Of a DNA stretch of 64,000 nucleotides, positions 8,891-17,742 are shown piece after piece. A model generated the notes under the pieces. The model did not search any database, was not told the DNA's origin, and saw only the letters and a list, made by a program, of their open reading frames with translations. The translations under genes were made by a program, and so were the position numbers. Within the stretch, counting starts at the first letter, position 1. Each line of letters starts with the position of its first letter. This DNA comes from Actinomycetes bacterium (GTDB lineage Bacteria > Actinomycetota > Acidimicrobiia > Acidimicrobiales > JAMCPL01), in assembly GCA_021816935.1 (NCBI GenBank), contig JAKAWR010000001.1, positions 248,001 to 312,000 of the forward strand. The letters run 5' to 3'.

Positions 8891-11488
8891 ATGAGGTGGA
8901 CTGAGGCACAGGCGAAATCGGACGTCGATCCGCTTATAAGGTACCGGATGCGGCACATCCAGGCTGCCATGGTCACGAGTGCTCTACTCCTCGTCTTCGC
9001 GCTACTCTATCTCGTCCTGCCCGGTCGCCCACGGACTGACGAGTTCCCGCTCGCAATTCTTCTCGCGATAGGGATTGCCACGGCGACAGCAGCTTTGCTG
9101 TCTCCCTGGAAACGCATTCTCACGCGGGCAAAGGTTCCCGTTCAGATGGGAGCGCTGTATGCATGGGCGTTGTCCGCACTCGCGCTGGTTTCGATCGCCG
9201 TTGCAATAACCGGCGGCGCCGACTCCGCACTGTTCGTCGTCTACTTCACAATGCTCCTCTTCCTCGGCGGTAGCGCATACCCGACCGCAGGGCGGAGAAT
9301 CCTTGCGGTCCTGACGGTCCTGTCGTACGTGGCCGTTCTTGCCGCCACGGGATGGCCGCCCCGTGAGACGGCCGGAACCGTCTTCCGTATCGGCATGCTG
9401 GCATCCACCGCTTTCGCGGCAACCTTCCTGGCCGACCGGATCGTCTCCGAGTTGCGATTCCATGCGCACGCACTCGACGACTTCCTTACAAGAGCGAAGC
9501 TGTGGAGCGTCATTGCACGCCATAGGACGCGATTGGAATCAGCGAGTTACGGAGAACTTCCATCGTCACTCCTCGAATCTCTCGAGATTATCGGCTTCGA
9601 GGTCGCCGTAGTGGCCGACGCCCGGACCTCCGTTTGGCATCTATTTACTCGCCGGGAGCTCCCCGCTCCGTCGCGGCGCCTCGCCGGACTGGTTGAGGCG
9701 CTCTTCGACGAGCCGGAATCCCGCCGGCACGCTCTCGTGATCCAGAACGGGTCGATCGACGCGGTGCAGCCGCCCAACCAACTCGCCAGCACCGGGATGG
9801 TGGCCTACGATTCCACCCGCGCCGCCGCCGTCCATGAATACGGAGCTCATAACAACGGTCGCCATGCCAGGAACAGCCGCGAGCATCCCACAACCTACTT
9901 AGCCCCGCCCTTCAACGCGTCCCTCACGGACAGCCCTGCCGGTCGGCGCCTTCTTGCCGGATTCGATTGGACCAGCGCAGCAATCGTACCCGTTTTGGCC
10001 GACGGGTCGATTGTCATGGTTCTGCTCGGCGGTTCGCGTACCGAGAAGGTCCCTTCGTCGGAACAGATAGCTGCTCTGGAGCTCATCGCATCATCGGCAT
10101 CCCGCAACATCGAAAGAGTGATCCGCGACGCTAGGGACACCGAGTTGGCGTTCAACGCCAGCCATGACGCTTTGACAGGTCTCGTCAACCGCGCGAGGTT
10201 GATCAGCGAGCTCGACTCGCACTTGGCGCCCCCAAGCTCCGCCGACCCTACGTCACCTAACGGCGATGACTCCCTGGCCGATGGGCCTGACCAGCCGGTG
10301 GCCGTGTGCTTCATGGACCTGGATAGCTTCAAGAATTTCAACGATTCCACGGACCGCACCACCGCCGACGAGCTTCTGCGCGCCGTATCGCTACGCCTTC
10401 TCTCGGCGGTACGGGAGGGCGATCTCGTCGCGCGGGTGGGGGGTGACGAGTTTGCCATCATGCTCAAAGACTTCCCGAGCAAGGAAGCGTCCGAATCCTA
10501 CGCATCGCGCCTCGCCCGCGGTTTCGACTCTCCGTTTCATCTCGAAAGTCAGGACGCCTTTATCGGCGTAACCATCGGCATCGCATCCTCGGTACCAGGC
10601 GATACCGGAGACCAGCTCCTATCCAAGGCCGAGGCCGCTCTGCACAATGCACGCCAGCAGGGAACACGTATTGGCATTTTCGACGACGAGTTCGTCGCTC
10701 GGGTAAGCGAACGCATCAAGCTCGAAACCGATCTGCACAATGCCATCGACTCCGACGAACTCTTCCTCGTTTACCAGCCAATCGTGTCCCTCGACGGAGC
10801 ACGGGCCGTCGGGATGGAGGCGCTCCTGCGCTGGCGACACCCTGAAAGAGGGATCATACCCCCCCTCTCGTTCATTCCTCTCGCCGAGGAAACGGGAATC
10901 ATCACAGAGATTGGGCGCTGGGTCCTCGAAACAGCAGCCACCCAGCTCGCTGCCTGGGAGCGATCGATGACCGATGCCAGCGGTCTCTACGTCTCAGCCA
11001 ACGCATCGAGCCGCCAGCTGCAATCTGACGATATCGTCGCCCACGTAGCCGCGGCTCTCGAAGTCTCGGGGCTGCCGCCGGAACACCTCGTGGTCGAGAT
11101 CACTGAATCATCCCTCATCCGCGATCTCGACGCTGTTACCAGGCGCCTCGAACAGATCCGGTCGCTCGGTGTCCGGGTATCGCTGGACGATTTTGGAACG
11201 GGTTACTCCTCGCTGAGCTGGCTGTCGCGACTTCCGATAGACATCGTCAAGATCGACAAGTCTTTCGTCGACCGGCTCGGATCGGCAAACGACGCCATCA
11301 TCGCCGCGATCGTGTCGGTCGCTCGTGCCTTCAACCTGCACGTAGTTGCGGAGGGTATAGAGCACGAATCTCAGAGCGATCTTCTTATCCAACTGGGCTG
11401 CGAACTCGCCCAGGGATACCTCTTCGCAAGGCCTCTGCCCGTCACCGAGATGGAAGGCTACCTGGCAAAGGTCGACGCCTCGCTCTAA
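8891..11488 (+). CDS. Membrane-anchored GGDEF-EAL protein
   Basis: N-terminal TM region; intact GGDEF (ARVGGDEFAIML) and EAL (GMEALLRWRHPERG) motifs; ATG at 8891 preceded by GGGAGG. Confidence 0.9.
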   Translation: MRWTEAQAKSDVDPLIRYRMRHIQAAMVTSALLLVFALLYLVLPGRPRTDEFPLAILLAIGIATATAALLSPWKRILTRAKVPVQMGALYAWALSALALVSIAVAITGGADSALFVVYFTMLLFLGGSAYPTAGRRILAVLTVLSYVAVLAATGWPPRETAGTVFRIGMLASTAFAATFLADRIVSELRFHAHALDDFLTRAKLWSVIARHRTRLESASYGELPSSLLESLEIIGFEVAVVADARTSVWHLFTRRELPAPSRRLAGLVEALFDEPESRRHALVIQNGSIDAVQPPNQLASTGMVAYDSTRAAAVHEYGAHNNGRHARNSREHPTTYLAPPFNASLTDSPAGRRLLAGFDWTSAAIVPVLADGSIVMVLLGGSRTEKVPSSEQIAALELIASSASRNIERVIRDARDTELAFNASHDALTGLVNRARLISELDSHLAPPSSADPTSPNGDDSLADGPDQPVAVCFMDLDSFKNFNDSTDRTTADELLRAVSLRLLSAVREGDLVARVGGDEFAIMLKDFPSKEASESYASRLARGFDSPFHLESQDAFIGVTIGIASSVPGDTGDQLLSKAEAALHNARQQGTRIGIFDDEFVARVSERIKLETDLHNAIDSDELFLVYQPIVSLDGARAVGMEALLRWRHPERGIIPPLSFIPLAEETGIITEIGRWVLETAATQLAAWERSMTDASGLYVSANASSRQLQSDDIVAHVAAALEVSGLPPEHLVVEITESSLIRDLDAVTRRLEQIRSLGVRVSLDDFGTGYSSLSWLSRLPIDIVKIDKSFVDRLGSANDAIIAAIVSVARAFNLHVVAEGIEHESQSDLLIQLGCELAQGYLFARPLPVTEMEGYLAKVDASL

Positions 11489-12477
11489 TCCGGGCCTTGC
11501 CCGCGGGGCGTGATGCCGAAGCGCCCCTTCCACACCGATCCAGGTTCGAGCGTTATGAGGTCGCGTTTCGTGTTGAACCCATCCGGCGGGCAAGTCATCG
11601 GCTCGATGGCGACAGCCTCCCTGGCAACATTCCCGAACGCATCTCCGTCGGCGGTGAACACCTGCAGGTACTTGAAGCACGGATCCATCCACACGACCAC
11701 GCATCTACCGCCCTCGACGACAAGACTCGCAGCGTCGAACGAGCCATCGCTCCTGCCTACGGCCCCCCCGAACCCGAAATAGGTGGCATCAATTCTTCGT
11801 GCTCCTATGAGCGTACCATCTCGCAAGTCCAGCTCGCCTCCCGACAAGAGCGCCTCCCCCACGGGAAGCTGCCGCTCATCCACCGTGAGAACCCGATCTG
11901 CGGGCACCCGGAGCCTGCACGTGTCGACAGTGGACCCTCCCGCCCCGAAGTACGGGTGAAAGCCGATACCGAAGGGCGCCGGTTCCCGTCCGGGAGTTGC
12001 CGCCTGCAGGCGCACTTCGAGGCCCCTGCGCCCAAGCCGGTACTCGATCACCAGATCCAGCCACCAGGCATACGCAGGGCATGGAGCCAGGCGGTAAGAT
12101 AACGTGCAGTAGTTCTGCGCTCTGCTCACAAGGCTCCATCGTTCCCACCGGACCAGCCCATGTATCGCATTGCCATGCTCTGGCTCGTCGAGAGACGCCC
12201 GTCCGGTACGACCGTTGAAGGAATAGACCCCCCCTGCCAGGCGGTTTGGCCAGGGGGCGAGCACCTGCCCCGCTGCGTTGCGACACATCTCGTCCTCGCC
12301 GAATCCGTTCACCACGTCGCATCCGCCGACCGTGTAGGCCCTGAGCGTCGCACCGATCTCGGTAACCACAGCGCGTTGGCTACCATGGGCAATCTCGAAC
12401 TGCGCACCCGAGGGACGGAGGGCGCCAGCCCCTCGCACGCCGATCTCCATCTCTGCGCTTGTATTCTTCCTTGCCAC
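11485..12477 (-). CDS. Aldose 1-epimerase family protein
   Basis: GATLRAYTVGGCDVVNGF, EHGNAIHGLVRWERW, PFGIGFHPYFG, VFTADGDAFGNVAREAVAIEPMTCPPDGFN. Confidence 0.88.
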   Translation of the reverse strand: MARKNTSAEMEIGVRGAGALRPSGAQFEIAHGSQRAVVTEIGATLRAYTVGGCDVVNGFGEDEMCRNAAGQVLAPWPNRLAGGVYSFNGRTGRASLDEPEHGNAIHGLVRWERWSLVSRAQNYCTLSYRLAPCPAYAWWLDLVIEYRLGRRGLEVRLQAATPGREPAPFGIGFHPYFGAGGSTVDTCRLRVPADRVLTVDERQLPVGEALLSGGELDLRDGTLIGARRIDATYFGFGGAVGRSDGSFDAASLVVEGGRCVVVWMDPCFKYLQVFTADGDAFGNVAREAVAIEPMTCPPDGFNTKRDLITLEPGSVWKGRFGITPRGQGPD

Positions 12478-12596
12478 GACCTCTTAGCCTCTAGGATGTA
12501 CGATGACCGGCACAGCGTGCCTGGCGCAATCGTAATGTGACCGCCGGTGCCGCCCAACAGTACCCGACAGCCTACCGCACAGGAGCACTGGTTTCC

Positions 12597-13571
12597 TTGA
12601 AGATCCTCATCACGAACGACGACGGAATCGAAGCACCGGGCCTTGGCGCCCTTGCGCAGGCCGTCCGCCCGATCACATCCGAGCTCCTCGTCGCCGCACC
12701 TCTGTCCGATTACAGCGGCGCGTCAGCTGCAGTAGGGGCAGTCTACGAGCGAGCCTCTGTCGACTTCAAACCGGTGGAGCTGGACGGTCTCGATGGGGTC
12801 CCGTGCTACGGAGTAGACGCCTCGCCTGCATTGACCGTGCTCCTCGCTTTCGTCGGTGCGTTCGGTAGCCCACCGGATGCGGTCCTGTCCGGCATCAACC
12901 ACGGCGCCAACATCGGCCGGGCGGTGCTCCATTCGGGGACAATCGGTGCCGCTCTCACCGCCGCTCATTTCGGAGCAAGTGCCATTGCCGTCTCCATCCG
13001 GTTTGGTCCCGAGCCTATCCCCTGGAAGACTCCCGCGATGCTCGCACGCGAGACTCTCAAAGCCCTCACTTCGTGGCCGCCCGGAACCGTCTTGAACCTC
13101 AACACCCCCAACGTAGCGCTGTCCGACCTGGTCGGCATCGCGCGAGGCTCCCTTGGCCACCAGGGCATGCTGCGCGCTGCTGCTGCGAAGCCCGGAACCG
13201 GCTGGCCTCGCCTGGCCGTAACAAAGGCGGATACGACCTCCCCCGCCCCCGGATCCATCACGCTGCAGACCCAGGACGTGGGCGCTCCCGCAGGCGACCT
13301 CGCATTGCCGCCGCCGCAACGTGCAGCGCTACTACGGGACAGTGCGACGCTCCGCTATGTTCCGGCGGCCGCCCGCACATCCGCCCAGGACAGCACTCCG
13401 ACGCCAGGCGAGAAATCCACCCCCCCGGCCACCGACGTCGAGCTGCTGGCAGCAAACTACGCCTCGATCACGCCCCTGGTGGCTACGAGGGAGGCTACGG
13501 ACGCAGTTCAGCCTGGCGTCGCCAACCTGGTCGCGGAGCTTCTCACCAACCTCAACGCCGTCCGCCGGTAG
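12597..13571 (+). CDS. surE: 5'/3'-nucleotidase SurE
   Basis: MKILITNDDGIEAPGLGALAQAV...SDYSGASAAV...VLSGINHGANIGRAVLHSGTIGAALTA; TTG start at 12597 proposed. Confidence 0.9.
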   Translation: MKILITNDDGIEAPGLGALAQAVRPITSELLVAAPLSDYSGASAAVGAVYERASVDFKPVELDGLDGVPCYGVDASPALTVLLAFVGAFGSPPDAVLSGINHGANIGRAVLHSGTIGAALTAAHFGASAIAVSIRFGPEPIPWKTPAMLARETLKALTSWPPGTVLNLNTPNVALSDLVGIARGSLGHQGMLRAAAAKPGTGWPRLAVTKADTTSPAPGSITLQTQDVGAPAGDLALPPPQRAALLRDSATLRYVPAAARTSAQDSTPTPGEKSTPPATDVELLAANYASITPLVATREATDAVQPGVANLVAELLTNLNAVRR

Positions 13572-13587
13572 GATCCCCGCTGACGAC

Positions 13588-13616
13588 TTGACTTTCGCCC
13601 ATGCGCTTGCTATAAT
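13588..13616 (+). promoter_or_regulatory. Sigma70-type promoter TTGACT-17-TATAAT upstream of the Rpf-like gene
   Basis: TTGACT 13588-13593, 17-nt spacer, TATAAT 13611-13616; leaves a leader of about 240 nt before ATG 13865. Confidence 0.6.
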
Positions 13617-13864
13617 TAGCGACAACCGTGATGGCGTCGCGGATTAGTCTCGCAACAGCCATTACGTCCTACTCAGGAGGATACGACCGAGCACATACAA
13701 CAGGGTGTCTCAACGAGCACCTCGTACGGACAGGATGACAGTCCAGGTCCGCTTGCCCTTTCCGGCACGGCGCCGCGAGCTGAATGCGTACCCTGCGAGC
13801 ACCCGCATGACAAATCCAACCTGGAGCCCTACAGGGCTTTCTGCGACTCCAAGGAGGAGGTCCC

Positions 13865-14491
13865 ATGCGGAACCATCGTATTTACGCGGCTACAGTTGCC
13901 GCCCTCATCGCTGTCGGAGCCACCTTTGCACGGCATGACACCGTTCCGGCACCGCTGCACAACGACAAGCCCGGACAAGCGGCCATCGAGCTGCAACGCT
14001 CCGGCACTGACAACGGCGTCTCGAATGCCATCTACCAATGGATGCTTACCCACGACCTTCGACAGAACGCTGCCGTTGCCAGCGGCGTAACAGCAACGCC
14101 GATCACCATCGGTAGGCACCGGATTGCGCTCGCCGCGCTGCGCGTTCCTCCGCCGAGCCCTCCGGCACCCGCACCCAAACCGGCCGTCCCTCGGCCCGAG
14201 CCAACCGCTCCCCCGGCACCGCCGCCCCCGGTCCAGGAACCCCCGGCGCAACCTTCCGGAGGCGTATGGGCCGAACTGCGTGGCTGCGAGTCCGGCGGTA
14301 ACTACCAAGCCGATACCGGAAACGGTTACTACGGTGCCTACCAGTTCTCCCTGGCAACCTGGAATAACATGGGCCAGACCGGCTTGCCGTCGCAGGCAGC
14401 ACCCTCGATCCAGGATGCCGTCGCTCAGCGACTTCAGGCCGAGGCCGGCTGGGGACAGTGGCCCTCATGCGCCCAGCAACTCGGCCTGTAA
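13865..14491 (+). CDS. Secreted Rpf/transglycosylase-like domain protein
   Basis: Signal-like N-terminus, Pro-rich linker, C-terminal WAELRGCESGGNYQADTGNGYYGAYQFSLATWNNMG...AGWGQWPSC. Confidence 0.85.
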   Translation: MRNHRIYAATVAALIAVGATFARHDTVPAPLHNDKPGQAAIELQRSGTDNGVSNAIYQWMLTHDLRQNAAVASGVTATPITIGRHRIALAALRVPPPSPPAPAPKPAVPRPEPTAPPAPPPPVQEPPAQPSGGVWAELRGCESGGNYQADTGNGYYGAYQFSLATWNNMGQTGLPSQAAPSIQDAVAQRLQAEAGWGQWPSCAQQLGL

Positions 14492-14548
14492 GAGACTCGT
14501 CCAGCGATCATACCGGTTGGCCGTAGAGCAATCCGGCGAGTTTCGCCT

Positions 14549-14583
14549 GCCCCTCGGGCTCCGCGTCCTGGAGCCCGAGGGGC
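14549..14583. terminator. Perfect 14-bp inverted repeat between convergent Rpf-like gene and plsX
   Basis: GCCCCTCGGGCTCC-gcgtcct-GGAGCCCGAGGGGC. Confidence 0.6.
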
Positions 14584-14594
14584 ACCCTCATCGA

Positions 14595-14667
14595 AGAGCC
14601 TCGGCGGAAAGGGGTCTCGGGCGAATTAGTGCTTCGCTGCTCCAACCTCCGGGTCCGCCGAGGCTCT
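14595..14667. repeat. Dispersed palindromic repeat, copy C
   Basis: Perfect 14-bp arms AGAGCCTCGGCGGA/TCCGCCGAGGCTCT; right arm lies in the last plsX codons; interior matches copies at 15857 and 37163. Confidence 0.7.
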
Positions 14668-15648
14668 CAGCTCATCGAGAAGGCTCGTCGCCGCCAGATC
14701 TCTTGCCACCCTTAGAGCAGAGGCAATCGCCTTTGCCGAAGACGATCCGTGGCTGATTACGCAGATCCCGTCGACACCGAGAAGCATTGCCCCCCCCACG
14801 TTGTCCGGATCAAGGGCCTCCATGACCGGGGCAAGGTACTCGAAAAGAACGCCGCCCGCCGACTTCGTCTCGTCGTTCGTGATGACGACCCCCGTTAGCG
14901 TCTCGATGAAAAACTTGAGCGATCCCTCGAGGCTCTTGAGCGCTACATTGCCAGTAAAGCCGTCCGTGACGACCACGTCCACCGTGCCTTTCATCAGATC
15001 CCTCCCCTCCACGTTCCCCGCAAACTCGAACTCCCGCGCCCCCACCGCTTCGAGCATCCTGTGCGCTTCCTGCACGACAGACGTACCCTTGCCCGACTCC
15101 TCGCCTATCGACAGCAAGGCCACCCGTGGCCTCTCCACCCCGTAACGGGCCCGAGAAAAAAGTGCCCCCATCACAGCGAACTGGGCGAGCATCGCCGGAG
15201 AGCATTCGGCATTCGCTCCCGAGTCAAGCATTACAGTCGGGTTCCTGACCAGGTTCGGAATCGGGGTGGCGATTGCAGGGCGGTAGATGCCCTTGATCCT
15301 CCCAATGCGCAGCAACGCACTTACCATTGCAGCTCCGGTATTGCCAGCACTCACCATGGCGCACGCCTTGGAATCACGGACCAACTCCGCGGCCCGGACA
15401 AGAGAGGAGTCCTTCTTCCGGCGCACCGCCGAAGCTGGCTCCTCAGCCATACCGATCTCCTCGGTACACCCCACCACGGCCAAGCCTCCGACATCCCCCA
15501 ACCTCTCCTCGACTCCCGTAAGTACTACAGGGACACCATGATCCCGGTAAGCCGTAACGGCCCCTCTCACGATCTCCTCCGGCGCGTTATCACCTCCCAT
15601 CGCGTCGAGCGCTACCGGCAAGACCGCCCCGCCGGCAAGATCAGTCAA
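14626..15648 (-). CDS. plsX: Phosphate acyltransferase PlsX
   Basis: LPVALDAMGGDNAPEEIVRGAV, VSAGNTGAAMVSALL, DGFTGNVALKSLEG; TTG start overlaps rpmF stop. Confidence 0.92.
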   Translation of the reverse strand: MTDLAGGAVLPVALDAMGGDNAPEEIVRGAVTAYRDHGVPVVLTGVEERLGDVGGLAVVGCTEEIGMAEEPASAVRRKKDSSLVRAAELVRDSKACAMVSAGNTGAAMVSALLRIGRIKGIYRPAIATPIPNLVRNPTVMLDSGANAECSPAMLAQFAVMGALFSRARYGVERPRVALLSIGEESGKGTSVVQEAHRMLEAVGAREFEFAGNVEGRDLMKGTVDVVVTDGFTGNVALKSLEGSLKFFIETLTGVVITNDETKSAGGVLFEYLAPVMEALDPDNVGGAMLLGVDGICVISHGSSSAKAIASALRVARDLAATSLLDELRASADPEVGAAKH

Positions 15649-15820
15649 CTTCTACGACCATGCGACCCTTGTACCACCCGCAGTTGGGGCAAACAGTATG
15701 CGGAACCTTGACGTGATGGCAATGAGGGCAGGTACTGCGCGCGGGCGGCTCGATTCGCGTATTGGCAGCAAGCCTGCGCCGGTGCCTTGCCCGCGATGCC
15801 TTCTTCTTCGGAACTGCCAT
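15641..15820 (-). CDS. rpmF: 50S ribosomal protein L32 (59 aa, absent from supplied ORF track)
   Basis: Manual translation MAVPKKKASRARHRRRLAANTRIEPPARSTCPHCHHVKVPHTVCPNCGWYKGRMVVEVD; directly upstream of plsX. Confidence 0.95.
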   Translation of the reverse strand: MAVPKKKASRARHRRRLAANTRIEPPARSTCPHCHHVKVPHTVCPNCGWYKGRMVVEVD

Positions 15821-15856
15821 CTAATGAGTCTCCTGATCTCCAAACTTTCCCTTTAG

Positions 15857-15956
15857 AGCCTCGCCGGATAGGGATCTCGGGCGAAGTAGCGCTTCGCCAT
15901 TCCTTCCTTTCGACGATACAGCGGACCGTCTCGTCCAACTTCCATATCCGCTGAGG
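15857..15956 (-). repeat. Dispersed palindromic repeat, copy A
   Basis: Reverse complement CCTCAGCGGATATGGAAGTTGGACGAGACGGTCCGCTGTATCGTCGAAAGGAAGGAATGGCGAAGCGCTACTTCGCC... closely matches 37163-37267. Confidence 0.75.
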
Positions 15957-16076
15957 TCCGTGCCCCAGTCGCAAGGACATTTTAGCTTACCCGAGCACAG
16001 CCCGATTGAGCACCGACGCCTGCTAATCCCCAAGGTGGGACGGCCCGGTGGATGAGCGGGTCAAGTAGGCCCTCAG

Positions 16077-16104
16077 AATGGCAAGGTCCCCGGATCAAGA
16101 GTCC
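16077..16104 (+). repeat. 28-nt intergenic repeat, copy 1
   Basis: AATGGCAAGGTCCCCGGATCAAGAGTCC; 26/28 match to 36966-36993. Confidence 0.55.
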
Positions 16105-16212
16105 CTGACAAGTTAAATGGCCTCGCCGTAGGTCGCTCTATCGACCGCCCGCCTCCTGCAGCGCCGCCAATCCCCGACCGACCGGAGGCGTCTTACGGTT
16201 TCGAGCGCCCTC

Positions 16213-17250
16213 TTAGTCGAGATCCTGGTCATACACGTCCCTGCCATCCGGCTCCGCCTCGGACCTCTCCGGCCTGCCAACCCTGCCGGCAGCACCCTGT
16301 CCAGCATCCGTCTGGCCAGGGCTGCCATCACGATTCGTCCCGACCAGGCGCTCCCCGGCCCGCCGAGCACTCCCTGCGCCGCCGGGGCCACCCTCGACTA
16401 CTCTATCCCTGATCCGGTCCCGCTCCCGATGAAGCCGTGCCTCGTCACGACCGGCATCCCGCCTCTCTGCTCGTACAGCGTCATCGCCCTCAGGGCTTCC
16501 GGCTCGCCACCCCTCGACACCCGACGCACCCTTCGCCCGCAGTGCCTCCTGGCGATTCCATATCGCGGAACCTTCTTCGGTCGCCACGGTTCCACCCATC
16601 ACTGCCCCCTCCGTGCTTGCCGAAGCCGAGCCAAGGGCGCCGCCTGCCCCATCGGCCCTTGGCCGGCCGACAGCGTTGCCACCAGCCTGCGACGCGCCCT
16701 CCCGGACGCCCACGCCGCCAGTGCCTCCCCGCTCCGGGACCTGCGCTGCCCTCAGCCGCTCGCGCCCCTTCGCGGCGGTATCGATCATCTTGGCGAGAAC
16801 CCGCTCCAGATCACCAAGCTTCTGCTCGCAGTACTCATCAACCTCTTCACGACTCCGGCGTACCTGCCGGCTTGTATCCTCGAGAAGACGCTGCGCACGG
16901 CGCTTGGCCTCCCGAAGGATCTCCTGCCTCTGGACCATCTGCTCGGCCCGACTGCGCACCTGCTCCAGTATCTCCTCGCCCTCCCTTACCTGAGCACCAA
17001 GGAACTCCTCCCTGCCCACCAACAGCTCCCTCGCTTCCGCCAAGTCCTCCGGCAGAGCCTCTATCGCCTCCTGTACCAGCGAAAACATCTTGTCCCGGCT
17101 CACGAGAACCGAACCGGACATCGGGAAATGCCGAGCCTCCTCGAGAGTTGCGAGCACCTCCTGGAGCAGGGCCTCGCTCCTGGTCCCGAACTCGCGCGCA
17201 TGCCGAGCGTACCGCCCCGTCAACCTCCCGGGATCATCAACTGCGGGCAT
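16213..17250 (-). CDS. Coiled-coil protein with long low-complexity tail (possibly SepIVA/DivIVA-like by context)
   Basis: SMSGSVLVSRDKMFSLVQEAIEALPEDLAEARELL...EEVDEYCEQKLGDLERVLAKMI; between coaD and rpmF. Confidence 0.55.
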   Translation of the reverse strand: MPAVDDPGRLTGRYARHAREFGTRSEALLQEVLATLEEARHFPMSGSVLVSRDKMFSLVQEAIEALPEDLAEARELLVGREEFLGAQVREGEEILEQVRSRAEQMVQRQEILREAKRRAQRLLEDTSRQVRRSREEVDEYCEQKLGDLERVLAKMIDTAAKGRERLRAAQVPERGGTGGVGVREGASQAGGNAVGRPRADGAGGALGSASASTEGAVMGGTVATEEGSAIWNRQEALRAKGASGVEGWRAGSPEGDDAVRAERRDAGRDEARLHRERDRIRDRVVEGGPGGAGSARRAGERLVGTNRDGSPGQTDAGQGAAGRVGRPERSEAEPDGRDVYDQDLD

Positions 17251-17256
17251 ACCTCA

Positions 17257-17736
17257 TCACTCCCTGAACTGCTTGACGAGCCGGGCCGCAACAGGCACCG
17301 GCACGAAACTACTCACATCTCCACCGAAGCGCGCAACCTCTCTGAGGAGCCTCGATGCGATGAACGACGAGCGCGAGCTGGTCGGTATAAAAATCGTCTC
17401 GACACCCGACAGCTGCCTGTTCATCTGCGCCATCTGCAGCTCGTTCTCGAAGTCCGACACAGCACGCAGGCCCTTTACTATCGCGTGCGCTCCCACGTCC
17501 CTCGCTACATCGACAAGCAGCTTGGTCACCGCTGTGATCGTAACGCTCTGCAAGTGCGTCACGGACTCGCGGATCATTTCCTGGCGCTCTTCGAGAGTGA
17601 AAAGGGGGTCCGACTTCTGCGGATTCCTGAGCGCGGCCACCACGACCTCGTCGAAAAGCGACGCCGCCCGCTCGACCACCTCCAGGTGGCCGTTGTGAAA
17701 CGGATCGAACGATCCCGGAAACACCACCGTTCGCAC
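17257..17736 (-). CDS. coaD: Phosphopantetheine adenylyltransferase
   Basis: MRTVVFPGSFDPFHNGHLEVVERAASLFDEV...KGLRAVSDFENELQMAQMNRQL. Confidence 0.95.
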   Translation of the reverse strand: MRTVVFPGSFDPFHNGHLEVVERAASLFDEVVVAALRNPQKSDPLFTLEERQEMIRESVTHLQSVTITAVTKLLVDVARDVGAHAIVKGLRAVSDFENELQMAQMNRQLSGVETIFIPTSSRSSFIASRLLREVARFGGDVSSFVPVPVAARLVKQFRE

Positions 17737-17742
17737 TACGAT

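Noticed and set aside
13617-13864. Confident c-di-AMP riboswitch call
   Set aside because: Could not match the conserved ydaO consensus by eye; left as a leader candidate only.
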